Numbered from the stretch's first letter, positions 24,497-36,256 are shown. The stretch: DNA of 64,000 nucleotides from Pseudomonas sp. K2I15 (GCF_002204795.1 NZ_NIXO01000001.1:1-64000); one strand, 5' to 3'. Notes: a model not told the origin generated them from the sequence alone. Numbers and translations are program-made.

Positions 24497-25552
24497 CTAT
24501 CTGCCAACCAAAGGCTCGGGTTCCTCCAAACGCCTCAGTGCCGCTTTACGCTCAACTACGGGCAACCCGCCCAGCGTCTCCACCGCCGCAAAAAACTTCA
24601 GCCAATCCCCGCCTTCCTCCCGGAACAACGCGGCAAACGCCGGCACCCACTGGTCATACAGGCCAAATGGCAACAGCCTTGCATTGTTCATCGGCAGGTT
24701 GATCCAGGCGTCATAACGTTTGTCGCCGCCCCACTGGCTATCGCGCATTTTCCGGTAATCACCGCGCAGGCGCTCGAATTCGGCGGCCTTGGCCTGGCGC
24801 ATGGCGCTTGCCGCCAGCGGCTGCATATACAACTCTTCCAGGCGCTTGCGGGTGTCGAGCACCAGCCGAGTGAATTGGTCGCGCTGTTTCAACGCCGACT
24901 CGCTGGCAGGCGGCAAGCCTTGGGCTGCGCGCCACTGCCGGGTGCCTTCCTGCTCGACGAAGGTGGCGTACGACTCATTGAACTCAGTGTCGTCCTTCAC
25001 ATAAAACCGCTGGTGCGCCAGCTCATGAAAAATCAGTGTGGCCAAGCGCTCATCACCCCAGCTCATCATCGAACTCATGATCGGGTCGTTGAACCAGCCC
25101 AGGGTGGAATAGGCCTCGACGCCGCCAATCGCCACATCCATGCCTTGCTGCTTCAGCAACGCCGCCTGGCCGCGCGCGGCGCCCTGGTTGTAGTAACCGC
25201 GATAGGCCACGCAGCCGGCAATCGGGAAGCAGTGGGTCTGCGGCGACAGGGAAAATTCAGGCGTGGCGAAGACGTTCCAGACCACATAAGGGCGACCGAT
25301 ATCGGCATACAGTCGGTAACTCTGGTTATCCGGCAGGTGCAGGTGTTCGCTCGCGAAGGTGCGGGCTTTCTGCGACTGTGCCAGGTGCTCACGCAGCACC
25401 TGTGGTCGGAACGGGTCGGCGATGACCTCCGATACCGGCTCCCGGGCTCGCAGCAACTGCAATTGCCCGTCTGCCAATTGGCTGTAATAACTGACGCTGG
25501 AACAGCCGCTGAGCACCAGCAGCATCAACCCGGGAAGCAAACGCCTGACCAT
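24497..25552 (-). CDS. zinc aminopeptidase-type lipoprotein
   Basis: A 351-aa predicted lipoprotein. The leader MVRRLLPGLMLLVLSGC has a lipobox with Cys at residue 17. The metal site is HELAHQRFYV (HEXXH near residue 190), with a further Glu in FNESYATFVEQEG. This matches the family annotated as putative aminopeptidase (PF10023). The start at 25552 has GAGAGG upstream; a start 60 bp earlier would place extra charged residues ahead of the signal. Substrate unknown. Confidence 0.82.
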   Translation of the reverse strand: MVRRLLPGLMLLVLSGCSSVSYYSQLADGQLQLLRAREPVSEVIADPFRPQVLREHLAQSQKARTFASEHLHLPDNQSYRLYADIGRPYVVWNVFATPEFSLSPQTHCFPIAGCVAYRGYYNQGAARGQAALLKQQGMDVAIGGVEAYSTLGWFNDPIMSSMMSWGDERLATLIFHELAHQRFYVKDDTEFNESYATFVEQEGTRQWRAAQGLPPASESALKQRDQFTRLVLDTRKRLEELYMQPLAASAMRQAKAAEFERLRGDYRKMRDSQWGGDKRYDAWINLPMNNARLLPFGLYDQWVPAFAALFREEGGDWLKFFAAVETLGGLPVVERKAALRRLEEPEPLVGR

Positions 25553-25694
25553 TAAAACCTCTCGCCGGTAACTGTCCCGCCAGACTATCTCGCCTGTGGG
25601 GAATTTTTCCATGGCGTGGCGTGTTTATACTCATAGGGAGCGTGCTGCCGAACGCAGCCGCTCAAAAAACCATTCCTACAGTTGAGTGCTTAAC

Positions 25695-26117
25695 ATGCGT
25701 CAGCTATTGCTTCCCGTCGCTGCGATTTTTCTCAGTGCCTGCGCGTCGACACCGCTGCCTGCGGTTGATCCGCAACAAGCCTGGGTCGACTTCGCCACCC
25801 CGACACCCGGCGCCAAGTTGGTGATGGCGCAACGCCTGGACGGGAAAAACCTGAACGACGGGCGCTTCTTCCAGGTGCCGCCTGGCAGCCATGAACTGAT
25901 GGTGCGTTTTGATTTCGAGGTGCCTACCGGCGGCAGTTTCGGCGGATTTGGCCAAACCACCGACCGCACCTGCTTCATGACCCTGCAATACGACCGTTTC
26001 GAGGCAGGCCAGCGTTATCGCCTGGAAGGGCGGTCACTGGGCTACAACCCGAATATCCGGCTGTACAACAAGGCGGGTCAGTTGTTGGCTGAAGAACGTA
26101 GCGTCAACTGCATCTGA
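25695..26117 (+). CDS. putative lipoprotein
   Basis: A 140-aa protein with a lipoprotein signal, MRQLLLPVAAIFLSACAS (Cys at residue 16). The mature domain is a small beta-rich fold containing DGRFFQVPPGSHELMVRF, reminiscent of PEGA-like surface domains. ATG 25695 is used rather than GTG 25686. It ends one base from the convergent gene at 26118. Role unknown. Confidence 0.78.
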   Translation: MRQLLLPVAAIFLSACASTPLPAVDPQQAWVDFATPTPGAKLVMAQRLDGKNLNDGRFFQVPPGSHELMVRFDFEVPTGGSFGGFGQTTDRTCFMTLQYDRFEAGQRYRLEGRSLGYNPNIRLYNKAGQLLAEERSVNCI

Positions 26118-26363
26118 TCAGTCGTTGTTCTTCTGGTAGATGATGATTTTGGAGCCGTTGTCACAGGTGCCGACACGCATGGCCTCGTCATGCTTCTCGC
26201 CTTCTTCCTTGCTGACGATTTCGAGCGTGTAGGAGGGAACGGCATTGGCCTGGATTTTGACTTCGATCTCGTCTTTGAGCTCTTTACAGTCTTTTATCTC
26301 GCCAGCAGCCAGGGCCGACGTGGCCACCGCACCGCAGATAACCGCCAAGACAAAACGTTTCAT
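26118..26363 (-). CDS. DUF1161 family periplasmic protein
   Basis: An 81-aa exported protein: signal peptide MKRFVLAVICGAVATSALAA, then the DUF1161 body with CKELKDEIEVKIQANAV and VGTCDNGSKIIIYQ, whose two Cys probably form a disulfide. A paralogue lies at 28185. The start at 26363 begins the signal peptide; upstream codons are not needed. Function unknown. Confidence 0.82.
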   Translation of the reverse strand: MKRFVLAVICGAVATSALAAGEIKDCKELKDEIEVKIQANAVPSYTLEIVSKEEGEKHDEAMRVGTCDNGSKIIIYQKNND

Positions 26364-26475
26364 GTGTGAAGCTCCCTGAATGCACGCGCACGGGTGTGCG
26401 CTAAGTCTGCATCGGCTATTCGACCACACTTGCACCTGCAGGGGCGAGCAAGCTCACCCCTGCAAGGGGGCTGCA

Positions 26476-26907
26476 TCAACTAACCAGCGTGCCATCCAGG
26501 GTAATGGTGGCATTCAGTACCTTGGACACCGGGCATCCTTCCTTGGCCTTTTTGCTCAGTTCATCGAACTGCGCCTGGCTCGCGCCCGGGATCTTCGCCT
26601 TGAGGGTCAGGTGCACCGCAGTAATCGCAAAGCCACCGTCCACTTGGTCCAGGGTGACTTCGGCCTGGGTGTCGATGCTGTCGGCCTTGAGCCCGGCGTC
26701 GCCGAGAATCATGGAAAAGGCCATGGAGAAACAACCGACATGGGCGGCGCCGATCAATTCTTCCGGGTTGGTGCCCTTGCCCCCTTCGAAACGGGCCTTG
26801 AAGCCGTAGGGCGCTTCGCGCAACACGCCGGTTTCCGTTGAAATGGAACCGAGGCCGGTTTTCAGATCACCTTCCCAATGCGCCGATGCTTTCTTCTTGA
26901 TACTCAT
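26476..26907 (-). CDS. osmC: OsmC family peroxiredoxin
   Basis: A 143-aa organic hydroperoxide reductase. Both redox cysteines are visible: GAAHVGCFSMAFS near residue 60 and EGCPVSKVLNA near 126, with the Arg and Glu residues of the OsmC subgroup. ATG 26907 has GGAG upstream and begins MSIKKKASAHWEG, the typical OsmC start. Probably induced by osmotic and oxidative stress (family knowledge). Confidence 0.92.
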   Translation of the reverse strand: MSIKKKASAHWEGDLKTGLGSISTETGVLREAPYGFKARFEGGKGTNPEELIGAAHVGCFSMAFSMILGDAGLKADSIDTQAEVTLDQVDGGFAITAVHLTLKAKIPGASQAQFDELSKKAKEGCPVSKVLNATITLDGTLVS

Positions 26908-27123
26908 ATCAATCTCCTCGTGCCTGTGGTTTTCCGTCAGTAAGGGTTCTGAGGATAGAAGCGCTGGCAAAGTTCACCTCGTCGGACTAAACCGCTTTTC
27001 CGGTAGGCAAATTCACTTCAGCTATTGAATCTCGGGTATATGCCCTCATTGCATAGTCATGCACATGAAGCGGCAGGTTTTGGCTCGACATAAAACCTGC
27101 GGCCCCCTTGGAGAAGCAGGCTT

Positions 27124-28125
27124 ATGAAACCGCTGTCCGACGTAAAATTCTCGACCCTCGACCTGGTGCCCGTGCGGGCCAACGGCAGTGCGGCGCAGTC
27201 GCTGCGCAATTCCCTGGACCTGGCCCAGCACGTGGAAAAGTTTGGCTACAACCGCTTCTGGGTCGCCGAGCACCACAATATGGACGGCATCGCCAGTTCG
27301 GCGACCTCCGTATTGCTCGGCTATCTGGCCGGCGGCACCTCGACGATTCGCGTCGGCTCCGGCGGCGTGATGCTGCCCAACCACGCGCCCCTGGTGATCG
27401 CCGAGCAGTTCGGCACCCTCGAAAGCCTGTACCCGGGCCGCATTGACCTAGGGCTTGGCCGCGCGCCGGGTTCCGACCAGATGACCGCCCGCGCCCTGCG
27501 CCGTGAACGTTCCGGCAGCGCCGACGACTTCCCGGAAGACGTAGCAGAACTGATGGCCTACCTGGGCCCGCGAACCCCGGACCAACGGGTGATCGCCGTA
27601 CCCGGCACTGGCACCAACGTCCCTGTGTGGCTACTGGGCTCAAGCCTGTTCAGCGCGCAGCTTGCAGGCGAAAAAGGTTTGCCTTACGCCTTTGCCTCAC
27701 ATTTCGCACCACGCCTGATGCATGAGGCGATTCGTGTCTACCGCAACCACTTCAAGCCTTCAGCCGTGCTGGACAAACCCTACGTGATGCTCGGCATCCC
27801 GCTGGTGGCTGCCGATACGGATGAGCAGGCCGATTACCTGGCCACGTCGGTGTACCAGCGAATCCTCGCGTTGATGCGTGGGCAAAGCCTGGTGCAGCGT
27901 CCGCCGGTTAAAACCATGGACGGCCTGTGGCTGCCGCACGAGAAAGACGCCGTAGGCAGTTTCCTTGGCCTGGCGATGGTGGGCAGCCCGCAGAAAATCC
28001 GCGCCAAGCTGGAAGTACTGGTGGAGCAGACCGGCGCTGATGAGCTGATCTTTACCTGCGACCTATACGAGCACGCCGACCGGATTCATTCCTACGAGCT
28101 GCTGGCGCAGATCATGAAGGGTTAA
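27124..28125 (+). CDS. LLM class flavin-dependent oxidoreductase
   Basis: A 333-aa luciferase-like TIM-barrel monooxygenase that would use FMNH2 or F420-like flavin. Family segments include [40 protein letters not shown] and LGLGRAPG. It stands alone and is followed by a strong terminator. The substrate cannot be read from sequence. Confidence 0.87.
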   Translation: MKPLSDVKFSTLDLVPVRANGSAAQSLRNSLDLAQHVEKFGYNRFWVAEHHNMDGIASSATSVLLGYLAGGTSTIRVGSGGVMLPNHAPLVIAEQFGTLESLYPGRIDLGLGRAPGSDQMTARALRRERSGSADDFPEDVAELMAYLGPRTPDQRVIAVPGTGTNVPVWLLGSSLFSAQLAGEKGLPYAFASHFAPRLMHEAIRVYRNHFKPSAVLDKPYVMLGIPLVAADTDEQADYLATSVYQRILALMRGQSLVQRPPVKTMDGLWLPHEKDAVGSFLGLAMVGSPQKIRAKLEVLVEQTGADELIFTCDLYEHADRIHSYELLAQIMKG

Positions 28126-28136
28126 ACCGCAGGCAT

Positions 28137-28168
28137 AAAAAAACCGACGCACTCGCGTCGGTTTTTTA
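28137..28168 (+). terminator. intrinsic terminator
   Basis: AACCGACGC, an ACTC loop, GCGTCGGTT and a T-run, 12 bp after the monooxygenase stop. The A-run on the other side could also serve the convergent DUF1161 gene. Confidence 0.9.
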
Positions 28169-28184
28169 CGTCTGCAACACGGGA

Positions 28185-28409
28185 TCACCCGCGCTTGTAG
28201 GCGATTTCCTTGGTACCACCTTCGCAGGTGCCAACTACCTTACTGTCGCCAGCAGCACCTTTATCCACTACGTCCAGCGAATAATGCGCAACACCCTTGG
28301 CATCCAGTTTCGCCGCAATCTCGCTTTTCAGCTCGTCACAAGGCTTGCCCGCCGCCAGGGCTGTGCCCGCAATGCTCAACAAACCTACCGCCAACAAAAA
28401 GTTCTTCAT
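28185..28409 (-). CDS. DUF1161 family periplasmic protein (second copy)
   Basis: A 74-aa exported protein with signal peptide MKNFLLAVGLLSIAGTALAA, then KPCDELKSEIAAKLDAKGV and VGTCEGGTKEIAYKR. It is a clear paralogue of the gene at 26118. Function unknown. Confidence 0.82.
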   Translation of the reverse strand: MKNFLLAVGLLSIAGTALAAGKPCDELKSEIAAKLDAKGVAHYSLDVVDKGAAGDSKVVGTCEGGTKEIAYKRG

Positions 28410-28527
28410 CCGTCACTTTCCTTGGGTTGATCGAAAAGAAGCACGCCGACGCTCGTCACGTCGACGTACCTAAAGGTTGTAGCGGAGTTTATGGCAATCG
28501 GCCAGCGCGCAAGTTCAACCGGCGGTA

Positions 28528-28743
28528 TCAACTACTGGCAATTCGGAACCCCACCTTGAGGGTGACCTGGAAATGCGCGGCCTTGCCGTCCTTGATGTGG
28601 CCACGGGTTTCGGTCACTTCAAACCACTCCAAGTGCTTGATGCTCTTGTTGGCTTCCGCCAGGGCGTTGTTGATGGCGTCCTCGATGCTGGTCGCGGAAG
28701 AGCCCACCAGTTCGACTTTCTTGTAGGTGTGATGATCACTCAT
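28528..28743 (-). CDS. dodecin family flavin-binding protein
   Basis: A 71-aa protein, MSDHHTYKKVELVGSSATS at the start, matching dodecins, which form hollow dodecamers that store flavin. The conserved flavin-stacking Trp is in KHLEWFEVTETRGHI. The start at 28743 has AGGAGAAAACC upstream. The 118 bp between it and the DUF1161 gene carry nothing recognisable. Confidence 0.9.
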   Translation of the reverse strand: MSDHHTYKKVELVGSSATSIEDAINNALAEANKSIKHLEWFEVTETRGHIKDGKAAHFQVTLKVGFRIASS

Positions 28744-28898
28744 AAGGTTTTCTCCTGGGTCGTTAATCAAGACTAGCAGTGAATTCTCGTACTGCTTCTG
28801 GCGGCCATTCCCACGCGAAAGTTCAGATTTACTGCACTTTCTGAAACCGCCGCAGTCGGAAACAACACACGCCACTCAATCACTCCAGGAGAGCCCAC

Positions 28899-29225
28899 AT
28901 GGCCAACACCTCTTTACGCAAAGCGTCATTGGAAAGCATGGAAGCCGAGATTTCGAGCCTGCTCAAATCTCTGGAAAGCCTCAAGGACGATGCGTCTGAC
29001 GAGTCGCGCAAAACCCTGAAGGCCCTGAAAAGCAATGCCGAGAATGCCCTCAAGCATTCCCGCCACCTGATCAGCGATGCCTACGAAGAAAGCAAAGTCA
29101 AAATCCGCGAAACCAGTGTTGCAACACGGGACTACGCGCAAGAGCACCCATGGACTACCGCTGGCGTCGCCGTCGGCGCGCTGGGTCTGCTGGCGGCTTA
29201 CTTGCTGTGCAAACGCGGTGACTAA
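28899..29225 (+). CDS. DUF883/ElaB-YqjD family membrane-anchored protein
   Basis: A 108-aa protein with a long amphipathic helix (residues 10-80) and a C-terminal membrane anchor ([18 protein letters not shown], about 86-105) ending in positive residues. E. coli relatives bind ribosomes at the inner membrane in stationary phase (family knowledge). CCAGGAGAG precedes the ATG. It overlaps trpI tail to tail by 4 bp. Confidence 0.85.
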   Translation: MANTSLRKASLESMEAEISSLLKSLESLKDDASDESRKTLKALKSNAENALKHSRHLISDAYEESKVKIRETSVATRDYAQEHPWTTAGVAVGALGLLAAYLLCKRGD

Positions 29226-30118
29226 ACGTCCTGGCGCGCAAGCTCAGCCTTGAGCCACAGCGCCAGTTGCCGGGCGCGCCCATCCGCGGCGCGCTTGGGT
29301 AGCCACAACGCCAGTTGCGCCGGGGTTTCACTGAAACCCCACGGCGCAACCAGGCGGCCCGCTCGCAGGTCCTCTGCCACCAGCGGTTCAGGCGCAATCG
29401 CCACCCCAAGCCCTGCCACCGCCGCTTCCAGCAAATAATATAAATGCTCGAAACCCTGACCGTACTTCAACGCGCCAGCGTCGATCCCGTGGTGCTGCGC
29501 CCAGCTGGGCCAGGCTTGTGGGCGCGAGGTGGTGTGCAACAGGGCTTCATTGCGCAGCGCCTCGGCGGGCGCCTGGCGCAACCGCTCGTAATGGGCAAAA
29601 CGCGGGCTCATGACCGGGCCGATGCGTTCGCTGGCCAACTCGTAAACCTGCATGTCCGCAGGCCACGGCGGCTCGGCGAACACCAGCAGCGCGTCCAACC
29701 CGGGGCGGCGCGGGTCAAGATCGCCTTCGCCTGCCGACAGGTGCAGACGCAAATCCGGCAAATCGGCGTTCAGGCGGCCCAGACGCGGAATAAACCAGCG
29801 CGCCAGCAGGCTGCCGGAGCAGCCGAGTACAAACGGCGCGTCGGCACTGCTTTGTGTGAGTTCGGCGCAAGTGTCCCTTAAACGCTCAAACGCCTCGAAA
29901 CTCGCATCCCGCAGGCGAATGCCGGCATCTGTGAGTTTGAGGCCGCGCCCATCCTTGACGAACAGGCTCACGCCGAGGTGCTCCTCCAACACCTTGAGCT
30001 GCCGGCTGACCGCGCCATGGGTGACGTGCAGTTGCTCGGCGGCCTGGCTCACGCTGTTCAAGCGAGCGGTCGCCTCGAAAGCACGCAAGGCATTCAGCGG
30101 TGGTAAGTCTCGGCTCAT
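29222..30118 (-). CDS. trpI: TrpI, LysR-type activator of trpBA
   Basis: A 298-aa LysR regulator. The winged helix-turn-helix lies at residues 7-65 ([20 protein letters not shown]), then the effector-binding domain. It stands divergent from trpBA, the pseudomonad arrangement in which TrpI activates trpBA in response to indoleglycerol phosphate. ATG 30118 gives the usual [15 protein letters not shown] start; an upstream in-frame start at 30163 would lengthen the N-terminus beyond the family norm. Confidence 0.93.
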   Translation of the reverse strand: MSRDLPPLNALRAFEATARLNSVSQAAEQLHVTHGAVSRQLKVLEEHLGVSLFVKDGRGLKLTDAGIRLRDASFEAFERLRDTCAELTQSSADAPFVLGCSGSLLARWFIPRLGRLNADLPDLRLHLSAGEGDLDPRRPGLDALLVFAEPPWPADMQVYELASERIGPVMSPRFAHYERLRQAPAEALRNEALLHTTSRPQAWPSWAQHHGIDAGALKYGQGFEHLYYLLEAAVAGLGVAIAPEPLVAEDLRAGRLVAPWGFSETPAQLALWLPKRAADGRARQLALWLKAELARQDV

Positions 30119-31454
<1,336 letters not shown>

Positions 31455-32264
31455 ATGAGCCGCCTGCAAACACGTTTTGCGCAACTCAAAGAACAAAACC
31501 GCGCCGCCCTGGTGACCTTCGTCACCGCCGGCGACCCGGGTTATGACACCTCGCTGGCAATCCTCAAGGGCTTGCCAGCCGCTGGCGCCGATGTGATCGA
31601 GCTGGGCATGCCCTTCACCGACCCGATGGCCGATGGCCCGGCCATTCAACTGGCCAACATCCGCGCACTGACCGCCAAGCAGAACCTCACCAAAACCCTG
31701 CAAATGGTTCGTGAGTTCCGCGAGGGCAACAGCGACACGCCGCTGGTGCTGATGGGCTATTTCAACCCGATCCATATGTACGGCGTGCCGCGCTTTATCA
31801 GCGACGCGAAAGAAGCCGGCGTAGACGGCCTGATCGTGGTCGACATGCCGCCTGAGCATAACGGCGAGCTGTGCGACCCGGCCCAGGCTGCCGGTATCGA
31901 CTTTATCCGCCTGACCACGCCGACCACCGATGACGTGCGCCTGCCAACCGTGCTCAACGGCAGTTCCGGGTTTGTGTACTACGTCTCGGTGGCCGGTGTG
32001 ACCGGTGCTGGCGCCGCGACCCTGGAACACGTCGAAGAAGCCGTGACCCGTCTGCGTCGGCATACCAACCTGCCGATCAGCATCGGTTTTGGTATCCGTA
32101 CCCCGGAACAGGCCGCTGCAATCGCCCGTCTGGCAGACGGTGTGGTGGTGGGTTCGGCACTGATCGATCACATCGCCAATGCCAGCAATGATCAGCAGGC
32201 TATCGACGGTGTATTGACCCTGTGTTCGGCGCTGTCAGAAGGTGTGCGCAACGCCCGTAAGTAA
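31455..32264 (+). CDS. trpA: tryptophan synthase alpha chain
   Basis: A 269-aa TIM barrel that cleaves indoleglycerol phosphate and channels indole to TrpB. Catalytic Glu49 and Asp60 lie in [16 protein letters not shown]. The phosphate-binding segment [11 protein letters not shown] is near 210. Last gene of trpBA; a strong terminator follows 78 bp later. Confidence 0.97.
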   Translation: MSRLQTRFAQLKEQNRAALVTFVTAGDPGYDTSLAILKGLPAAGADVIELGMPFTDPMADGPAIQLANIRALTAKQNLTKTLQMVREFREGNSDTPLVLMGYFNPIHMYGVPRFISDAKEAGVDGLIVVDMPPEHNGELCDPAQAAGIDFIRLTTPTTDDVRLPTVLNGSSGFVYYVSVAGVTGAGAATLEHVEEAVTRLRRHTNLPISIGFGIRTPEQAAAIARLADGVVVGSALIDHIANASNDQQAIDGVLTLCSALSEGVRNARK

Positions 32265-32341
32265 GTCGCTCGTAAGCGCTAGGTAAAGTTTCTGATACAG
32301 AGGAATCATGCTGGCAATTCAGCACCTAAGCTAACAAGACC

Positions 32342-32376
32342 AAGGGATTTCGAACCCGGTTCGAAATCCCTTTTTG
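32342..32376 (+). terminator. intrinsic terminator of trpBA
   Basis: AAGGGATTTCGAACC pairs with GGTTCGAAATCCCTT around a single C loop centre, followed by T residues: a 15-bp stem. Confidence 0.9.
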
Positions 32377-32404
32377 TTGTTTTGTGTAGTTGAGGAAACC
32401 CCTG

Positions 32405-32851
32405 ATGAAGATGCCAAAGCGTGTGATAGCCGGTCTGGGTGTGCTGCTGCTCGGCGCCAGTGCCCTGGTGCAAGCCGCACCGTATGACCAAGGTGGCGGA
32501 CCGGACCGTGGCGGCCCTCAAGGCCAACAAAACGATCACCGTGGCGATGACCATCGTGGTCAGCAGGAAAATCACCGTGGTGGCCCTCCTCAAGACTTCG
32601 GCCCGGTACGGCAAGTGATCCGCGATAACCACGGCGACTTCCGCCGTGGCGCGCCGCCGCCTCCGGGCATCCATCTGGTGCGCGGCCAGCGCCTGCCGCC
32701 GAACTACTATGGCGAGCGACTGGACCCTAGGGCGCTGGGCCATCTGCCGCAATACCCGGGTTACGAATGGCGCCGTTCGGGCGGGGACATCGTGCTGATC
32801 GCGATTGGTACCAGCATCGTTTATCAGATTCTGGATGGCGCGCTGTACTAG
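32405..32851 (+). CDS. RcnB/CigR-like exported protein
   Basis: A 148-aa protein with a signal peptide (RVIAGLGVLLLGASALVQAA), then a low-complexity His/Gly/Asp/Gln-rich region (about 28-65) that may bind metal. A conserved C-terminal domain follows, with RGQRLPPNYYGERLD and a final hydrophobic IVLIAIGTSIVYQIL. This matches the RcnB/anti-virulence CigR family. GAGGAAA precedes the ATG. Confidence 0.75.
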   Translation: MKMPKRVIAGLGVLLLGASALVQAAPYDQGGGPDRGGPQGQQNDHRGDDHRGQQENHRGGPPQDFGPVRQVIRDNHGDFRRGAPPPPGIHLVRGQRLPPNYYGERLDPRALGHLPQYPGYEWRRSGGDIVLIAIGTSIVYQILDGALY

Positions 32852-32865
32852 AGCCGGACTGCTTT

Positions 32866-32959
32866 TGTGGCGAGGGAGCTTGCTCCCGCTGGGCTGCGCA
32901 GCGGCCCCAAAATCATGGGAGCGCTGCGCACTCCAGCGGGAGCAAGCTCCCTCGCCACA
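32866..32959. repeat. REP hairpin (inverted pair)
   Basis: TGTGGCGAGGGAGCTTGCTC and its complement ending GCTCCCTCGCCACA, a third REP subtype, flank a spacer that contains a smaller dyad (GCTGCGCAGCGG). It lies between convergent genes. Confidence 0.88.
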
Positions 32960-32975
32960 GAGACTTATCAGTCCT

Positions 32976-34280
32976 CTAAAGTTCGATACGCTCGACCTTG
33001 CCCACCAGCAAGATGTACGAAAGCGCCCCCAGCAACGCCAGCACCGCGATGTACGTAATCGCCGGCGCAAACGAATCCCCGGTGGCCAGAAAGCCAATCA
33101 CGATCGGCGTGGTAATCGCCGACAGATTGCCGATGAAATTGAACACCCCACCCGTCAGCCCCAGCAGCCTTGCTGGTGCCAACGTCGACACCAGCGACCA
33201 GGTGATCGACGCCAGGCCATTGCCGAAAAACGCCACCGCCAAAAAGGCAATGACCCACGCCGTGGAGTCAACAAAGTTGGCGCCAATGATCGCCGTCGAA
33301 ATCAACAACCCACCAATGATCGGCAACTTGCGCGCAAACCCCACCGACGCTCCCCGGCGAATCAGCCAGTCGGAAAACAACCCCGAACACAGCACCCCGA
33401 CAAACGCCGCGAGAAACGGCAGCGACGCCAACAGCCCGGACTTGATGAAGTCCATGCCGCGATATTTCACCAGGTAGGTCGGGAACCACGTCAGGAAAAA
33501 CCACAGCGTGGAGTTCAGGCAGAACTGCCCCAGGTAAATCCCCCACAGCTTGCGCTTGCTCATCACGATGCCGAGGTCGACCCAACTGAACGGCGCCTTG
33601 GCCGCCTGCACCTGGATGTCCACCAGCCCGCCGCCTTCGCGGATCAGCTCGATTTCTGCCGCATTCGCGCCTTTAAAATCTCGTGGCTCGCGGTACACCG
33701 CGTACCAGATCAACGCCCACACAATGCCCACGCCGCCGGTGGCGACAAACACCATGTGCCAGCCAAAGGTGTGTTGCAGCCACGCCAATACCGGCGTGAG
33801 AAAGGCCAACCCGACAAATTGCCCGGAGGTGTAGACCCCAATCGCCGTGGCCCGCTCACGCTCGGGAAACCAGGTGGTCACCACGCGGCTGTTGATCGGG
33901 TACGCCGGGGCTTCCAGGGCGCCGACCGCCATGCGCAGCACGAACAGCGCGATAAAGCTGGCGGCGAAGCCCAGCATCACGGTGGCTATCGACCATAGCA
34001 GCAGGGCGACGCTGTAGAGAATGCGCGGCGGCACCCGGTCCACCAGCCAACCGCCGGGGATCTGCATGGCAGCGTAGGTCCAGCCGAACGCGGAGAAGAT
34101 CAGCCCGACATGCACCGGGTCGATCCCCAGCTCGCTGGTCAACGCCGGGGCGGCAATCGACAGGTTGCTGCGGTCCAGGTAGTTGATCACTACCGTGATG
34201 AACAGCAGCACCATGATGAAGTAGCGCTTTCGGCTGGGCGTGACTAAAGAAGCCTGCCCGGTGAAGGACTCGGATTGCAT
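32976..34280 (-). CDS. dgoT: MFS transporter, probable D-galactonate uptake
   Basis: A 434-aa major facilitator of the anion:cation symporter family with 12 predicted membrane segments. Asp36 in INYLDRSNLS and Glu in GALEAPAYP correspond to the proton-coupling acidic residues of E. coli DgoT. It is downstream of dgoD on the same strand, separated by a REP pair, so it may be transcribed less than the enzymes. The location in the dgo cluster supports galactonate as substrate; glucarate or another sugar acid is the alternative. Confidence 0.83.
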   Translation of the reverse strand: MQSESFTGQASLVTPSRKRYFIMVLLFITVVINYLDRSNLSIAAPALTSELGIDPVHVGLIFSAFGWTYAAMQIPGGWLVDRVPPRILYSVALLLWSIATVMLGFAASFIALFVLRMAVGALEAPAYPINSRVVTTWFPERERATAIGVYTSGQFVGLAFLTPVLAWLQHTFGWHMVFVATGGVGIVWALIWYAVYREPRDFKGANAAEIELIREGGGLVDIQVQAAKAPFSWVDLGIVMSKRKLWGIYLGQFCLNSTLWFFLTWFPTYLVKYRGMDFIKSGLLASLPFLAAFVGVLCSGLFSDWLIRRGASVGFARKLPIIGGLLISTAIIGANFVDSTAWVIAFLAVAFFGNGLASITWSLVSTLAPARLLGLTGGVFNFIGNLSAITTPIVIGFLATGDSFAPAITYIAVLALLGALSYILLVGKVERIEL

Positions 34281-34338
34281 GGGGGTTGCCTCTTCTTATG
34301 GTTATTGAGGACGGGGCTTACGGGTGAAACCGGATCAA

Positions 34339-34429
34339 ATGTGGGAGCGGGCTTGCTCGCGAAGGCGCAGTGTCAGTCAACACATCTGCGGCTGATACAC
34401 CGCTTTCGCGAGCAAGCCCGCTCCCACAC
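34339..34429. repeat. REP hairpin (inverted pair)
   Basis: ATGTGGGAGCGGGCTTGCTC and its complement ending CCCGCTCCCACA. Located inside the dgo operon, between dgoD and the transporter gene. Confidence 0.92.
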
Positions 34430-34453
34430 TGACGGTGTTTCTTCAGGGCGAGA

Positions 34454-35602
34454 TCACCACTCGGCAAAACTGCCGTCGGCATGGCGCCAGATCGGGTTGC
34501 GCCAGCGGTGCCCGATGGCCGCACGCTCGATCACGTATTCCTCGTTGATCTCGATGCCCAGGCCTGGCCCGTTGGGGATTTTCACGAAACCCTGGTCGTA
34601 GTCGAAAACACCCGGATCACGCACGTAATCCAGCAGGTCATTGCTCTCGTTGTAGTGAATCCCCAGGCTTTGCTCCTGGATGAACGCGTTGTAGCAAACC
34701 GCATCCAGCTGCAGGCACGCCGCCAGGGCAATCGGGCCGAGCGGGCAGTGCAGGGCCAGCGCCACATCGTAAGCTTCAGCCATGTTGGCGATCTTGCGGG
34801 TCTCGGTGATACCGCCGGCGTGGGAGGCGTCCGGCTGGATGATGTCGACGTAGCCTTCGCTGAGCACGCGCTTGAAGTCCCAGCGCGAGAACAGGCGCTC
34901 GCCGAGGGCAATCGGGGTGCTGGTGAGCGGCGCCAGCTCTTTCAGCGCTTCGTAGTTTTCGCTGAGTACCGGCTCTTCGATAAACATCAGTTTGTAGGGG
35001 TCGAGTTCCTTCATCAGCACCTTGGCCATGGGCTTGTGCACCCGGCCATGGAAGTCGACGCCGATGCCGACGTTCGGGCCTACCGCGTCACGCACGGCAG
35101 CGACGTTGGCCAAGGCCTGGTCGACTTTTTCGAAACTGTCGAGAAACTGCAGTTCTTCGGTGCCATTCATTTTGACGGCGGTAAAACCACGGGCCACGGC
35201 TTCCTTGGCGGCGCGGGCAGTGTCTGCCGGGCGGTCGCCACCGATCCATGAATACACGCGGATCTTGTCCCGCACCTGGCCACCGAGCAAATCGCTGACC
35301 GACACACCGAGGGCCTTGCCCTTGATGTCCCACAGCGCCTGGTCGATACCGGCAAGGGCGCTCATGTGGATCGCGCCGCCACGGTAGAAACCGCCACGGT
35401 AGAGCACGGTCCAGATGTCTTCAATGTTGCGTGGGTCTTTGCCGATCAAGTAGTCGGACAATTCTTCAACGGCAGCCGCCACGGTGTGGGCGCGGCCCTC
35501 GACCACAGGTTCGCCCCAACCGGTCACGCCCTGGTCGGTTTCAACCTTGAGGAAGCACCAACGCGGCGGGACGATGAAGGTGGTCAGTTTGGTGATTTTC
35601 AT
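34454..35602 (-). CDS. dgoD: D-galactonate dehydratase
   Basis: A 382-aa enolase-superfamily enzyme converting D-galactonate to 2-keto-3-deoxygalactonate. Metal-ligand region [23 protein letters not shown] and [11 protein letters not shown] follow the family order, and the catalytic His is in [10 protein letters not shown]. The start [21 protein letters not shown] is the standard one. Between dgoA and the transporter gene. Confidence 0.93.
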   Translation of the reverse strand: MKITKLTTFIVPPRWCFLKVETDQGVTGWGEPVVEGRAHTVAAAVEELSDYLIGKDPRNIEDIWTVLYRGGFYRGGAIHMSALAGIDQALWDIKGKALGVSVSDLLGGQVRDKIRVYSWIGGDRPADTARAAKEAVARGFTAVKMNGTEELQFLDSFEKVDQALANVAAVRDAVGPNVGIGVDFHGRVHKPMAKVLMKELDPYKLMFIEEPVLSENYEALKELAPLTSTPIALGERLFSRWDFKRVLSEGYVDIIQPDASHAGGITETRKIANMAEAYDVALALHCPLGPIALAACLQLDAVCYNAFIQEQSLGIHYNESNDLLDYVRDPGVFDYDQGFVKIPNGPGLGIEINEEYVIERAAIGHRWRNPIWRHADGSFAEW

Positions 35603-35635
35603 CTTCTTATCTCTCTTGTAGATGGAGAAAGCTCA

Positions 35636-36256
35636 TCAGCCCAGGGCATTCCAGGCCGCGACGTAGGCCTGGGCGTTGCTCGCCACTTGGTCAACGCTCA
35701 TGCCCGGCTTGAATAACCCGGAGCCCAGGCCGAAGCCTTTTACGCCGGCGTCGAAAAATACCTGCATGTTGTCCGGCGTGATACCGCCCACCGGCAGCAA
35801 CACCGTGCCCGCCGGCAGTACCGCGAGCCAGGCCTTGACCACCGCCGGCCCCATTTGCTCGGCCGGGAACAGCTTCAGCACGTCGGCGCCTTCGGCCAGC
35901 GCGGCAAACGCTTCGGTCGGTGTGGCAACACCCGGCGACAGGTACAGGCCTGCGGCCTTGGCAGCCCGAAGCACCTTGGCATCGCTGTGGGGCATGACAA
36001 TAACCTGGCCACCGGCGGCTTTGACGTGATCGACCTGTTCCGGGGTCAGCACGGTGCCGGCGCCGATCAGGCAATCGGCGGGCAGGCTGTCGCGCAGGAT
36101 ACGGATGCTGACGTACGGATCCGGCGAGTTAAGCGGCACTTCGATAACCCTGAAGCCCGCCCGGTACAGCACCTCGCCGATCGCCAGCGCCTCGTCCGGT
36201 CGCAGGCCGCGCAGGATCGCGATCAAACCGTTGTGTGTCAGTGCTTGCTTGAGCAT
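35636..36256 (-). CDS. dgoA: 2-dehydro-3-deoxy-6-phosphogalactonate aldolase
   Basis: A 206-aa class I aldolase that splits KDPGal to pyruvate and glyceraldehyde-3-phosphate. The Schiff-base lysine is in DVLKLFPAEQ (about residue 126), with AILRGLRPDE near the N-terminus. ATG 36256 gives the family length; a longer upstream start would run into dgoK. Separated from dgoK by 13 bp. Confidence 0.93.
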   Translation of the reverse strand: MLKQALTHNGLIAILRGLRPDEALAIGEVLYRAGFRVIEVPLNSPDPYVSIRILRDSLPADCLIGAGTVLTPEQVDHVKAAGGQVIVMPHSDAKVLRAAKAAGLYLSPGVATPTEAFAALAEGADVLKLFPAEQMGPAVVKAWLAVLPAGTVLLPVGGITPDNMQVFFDAGVKGFGLGSGLFKPGMSVDQVASNAQAYVAAWNALG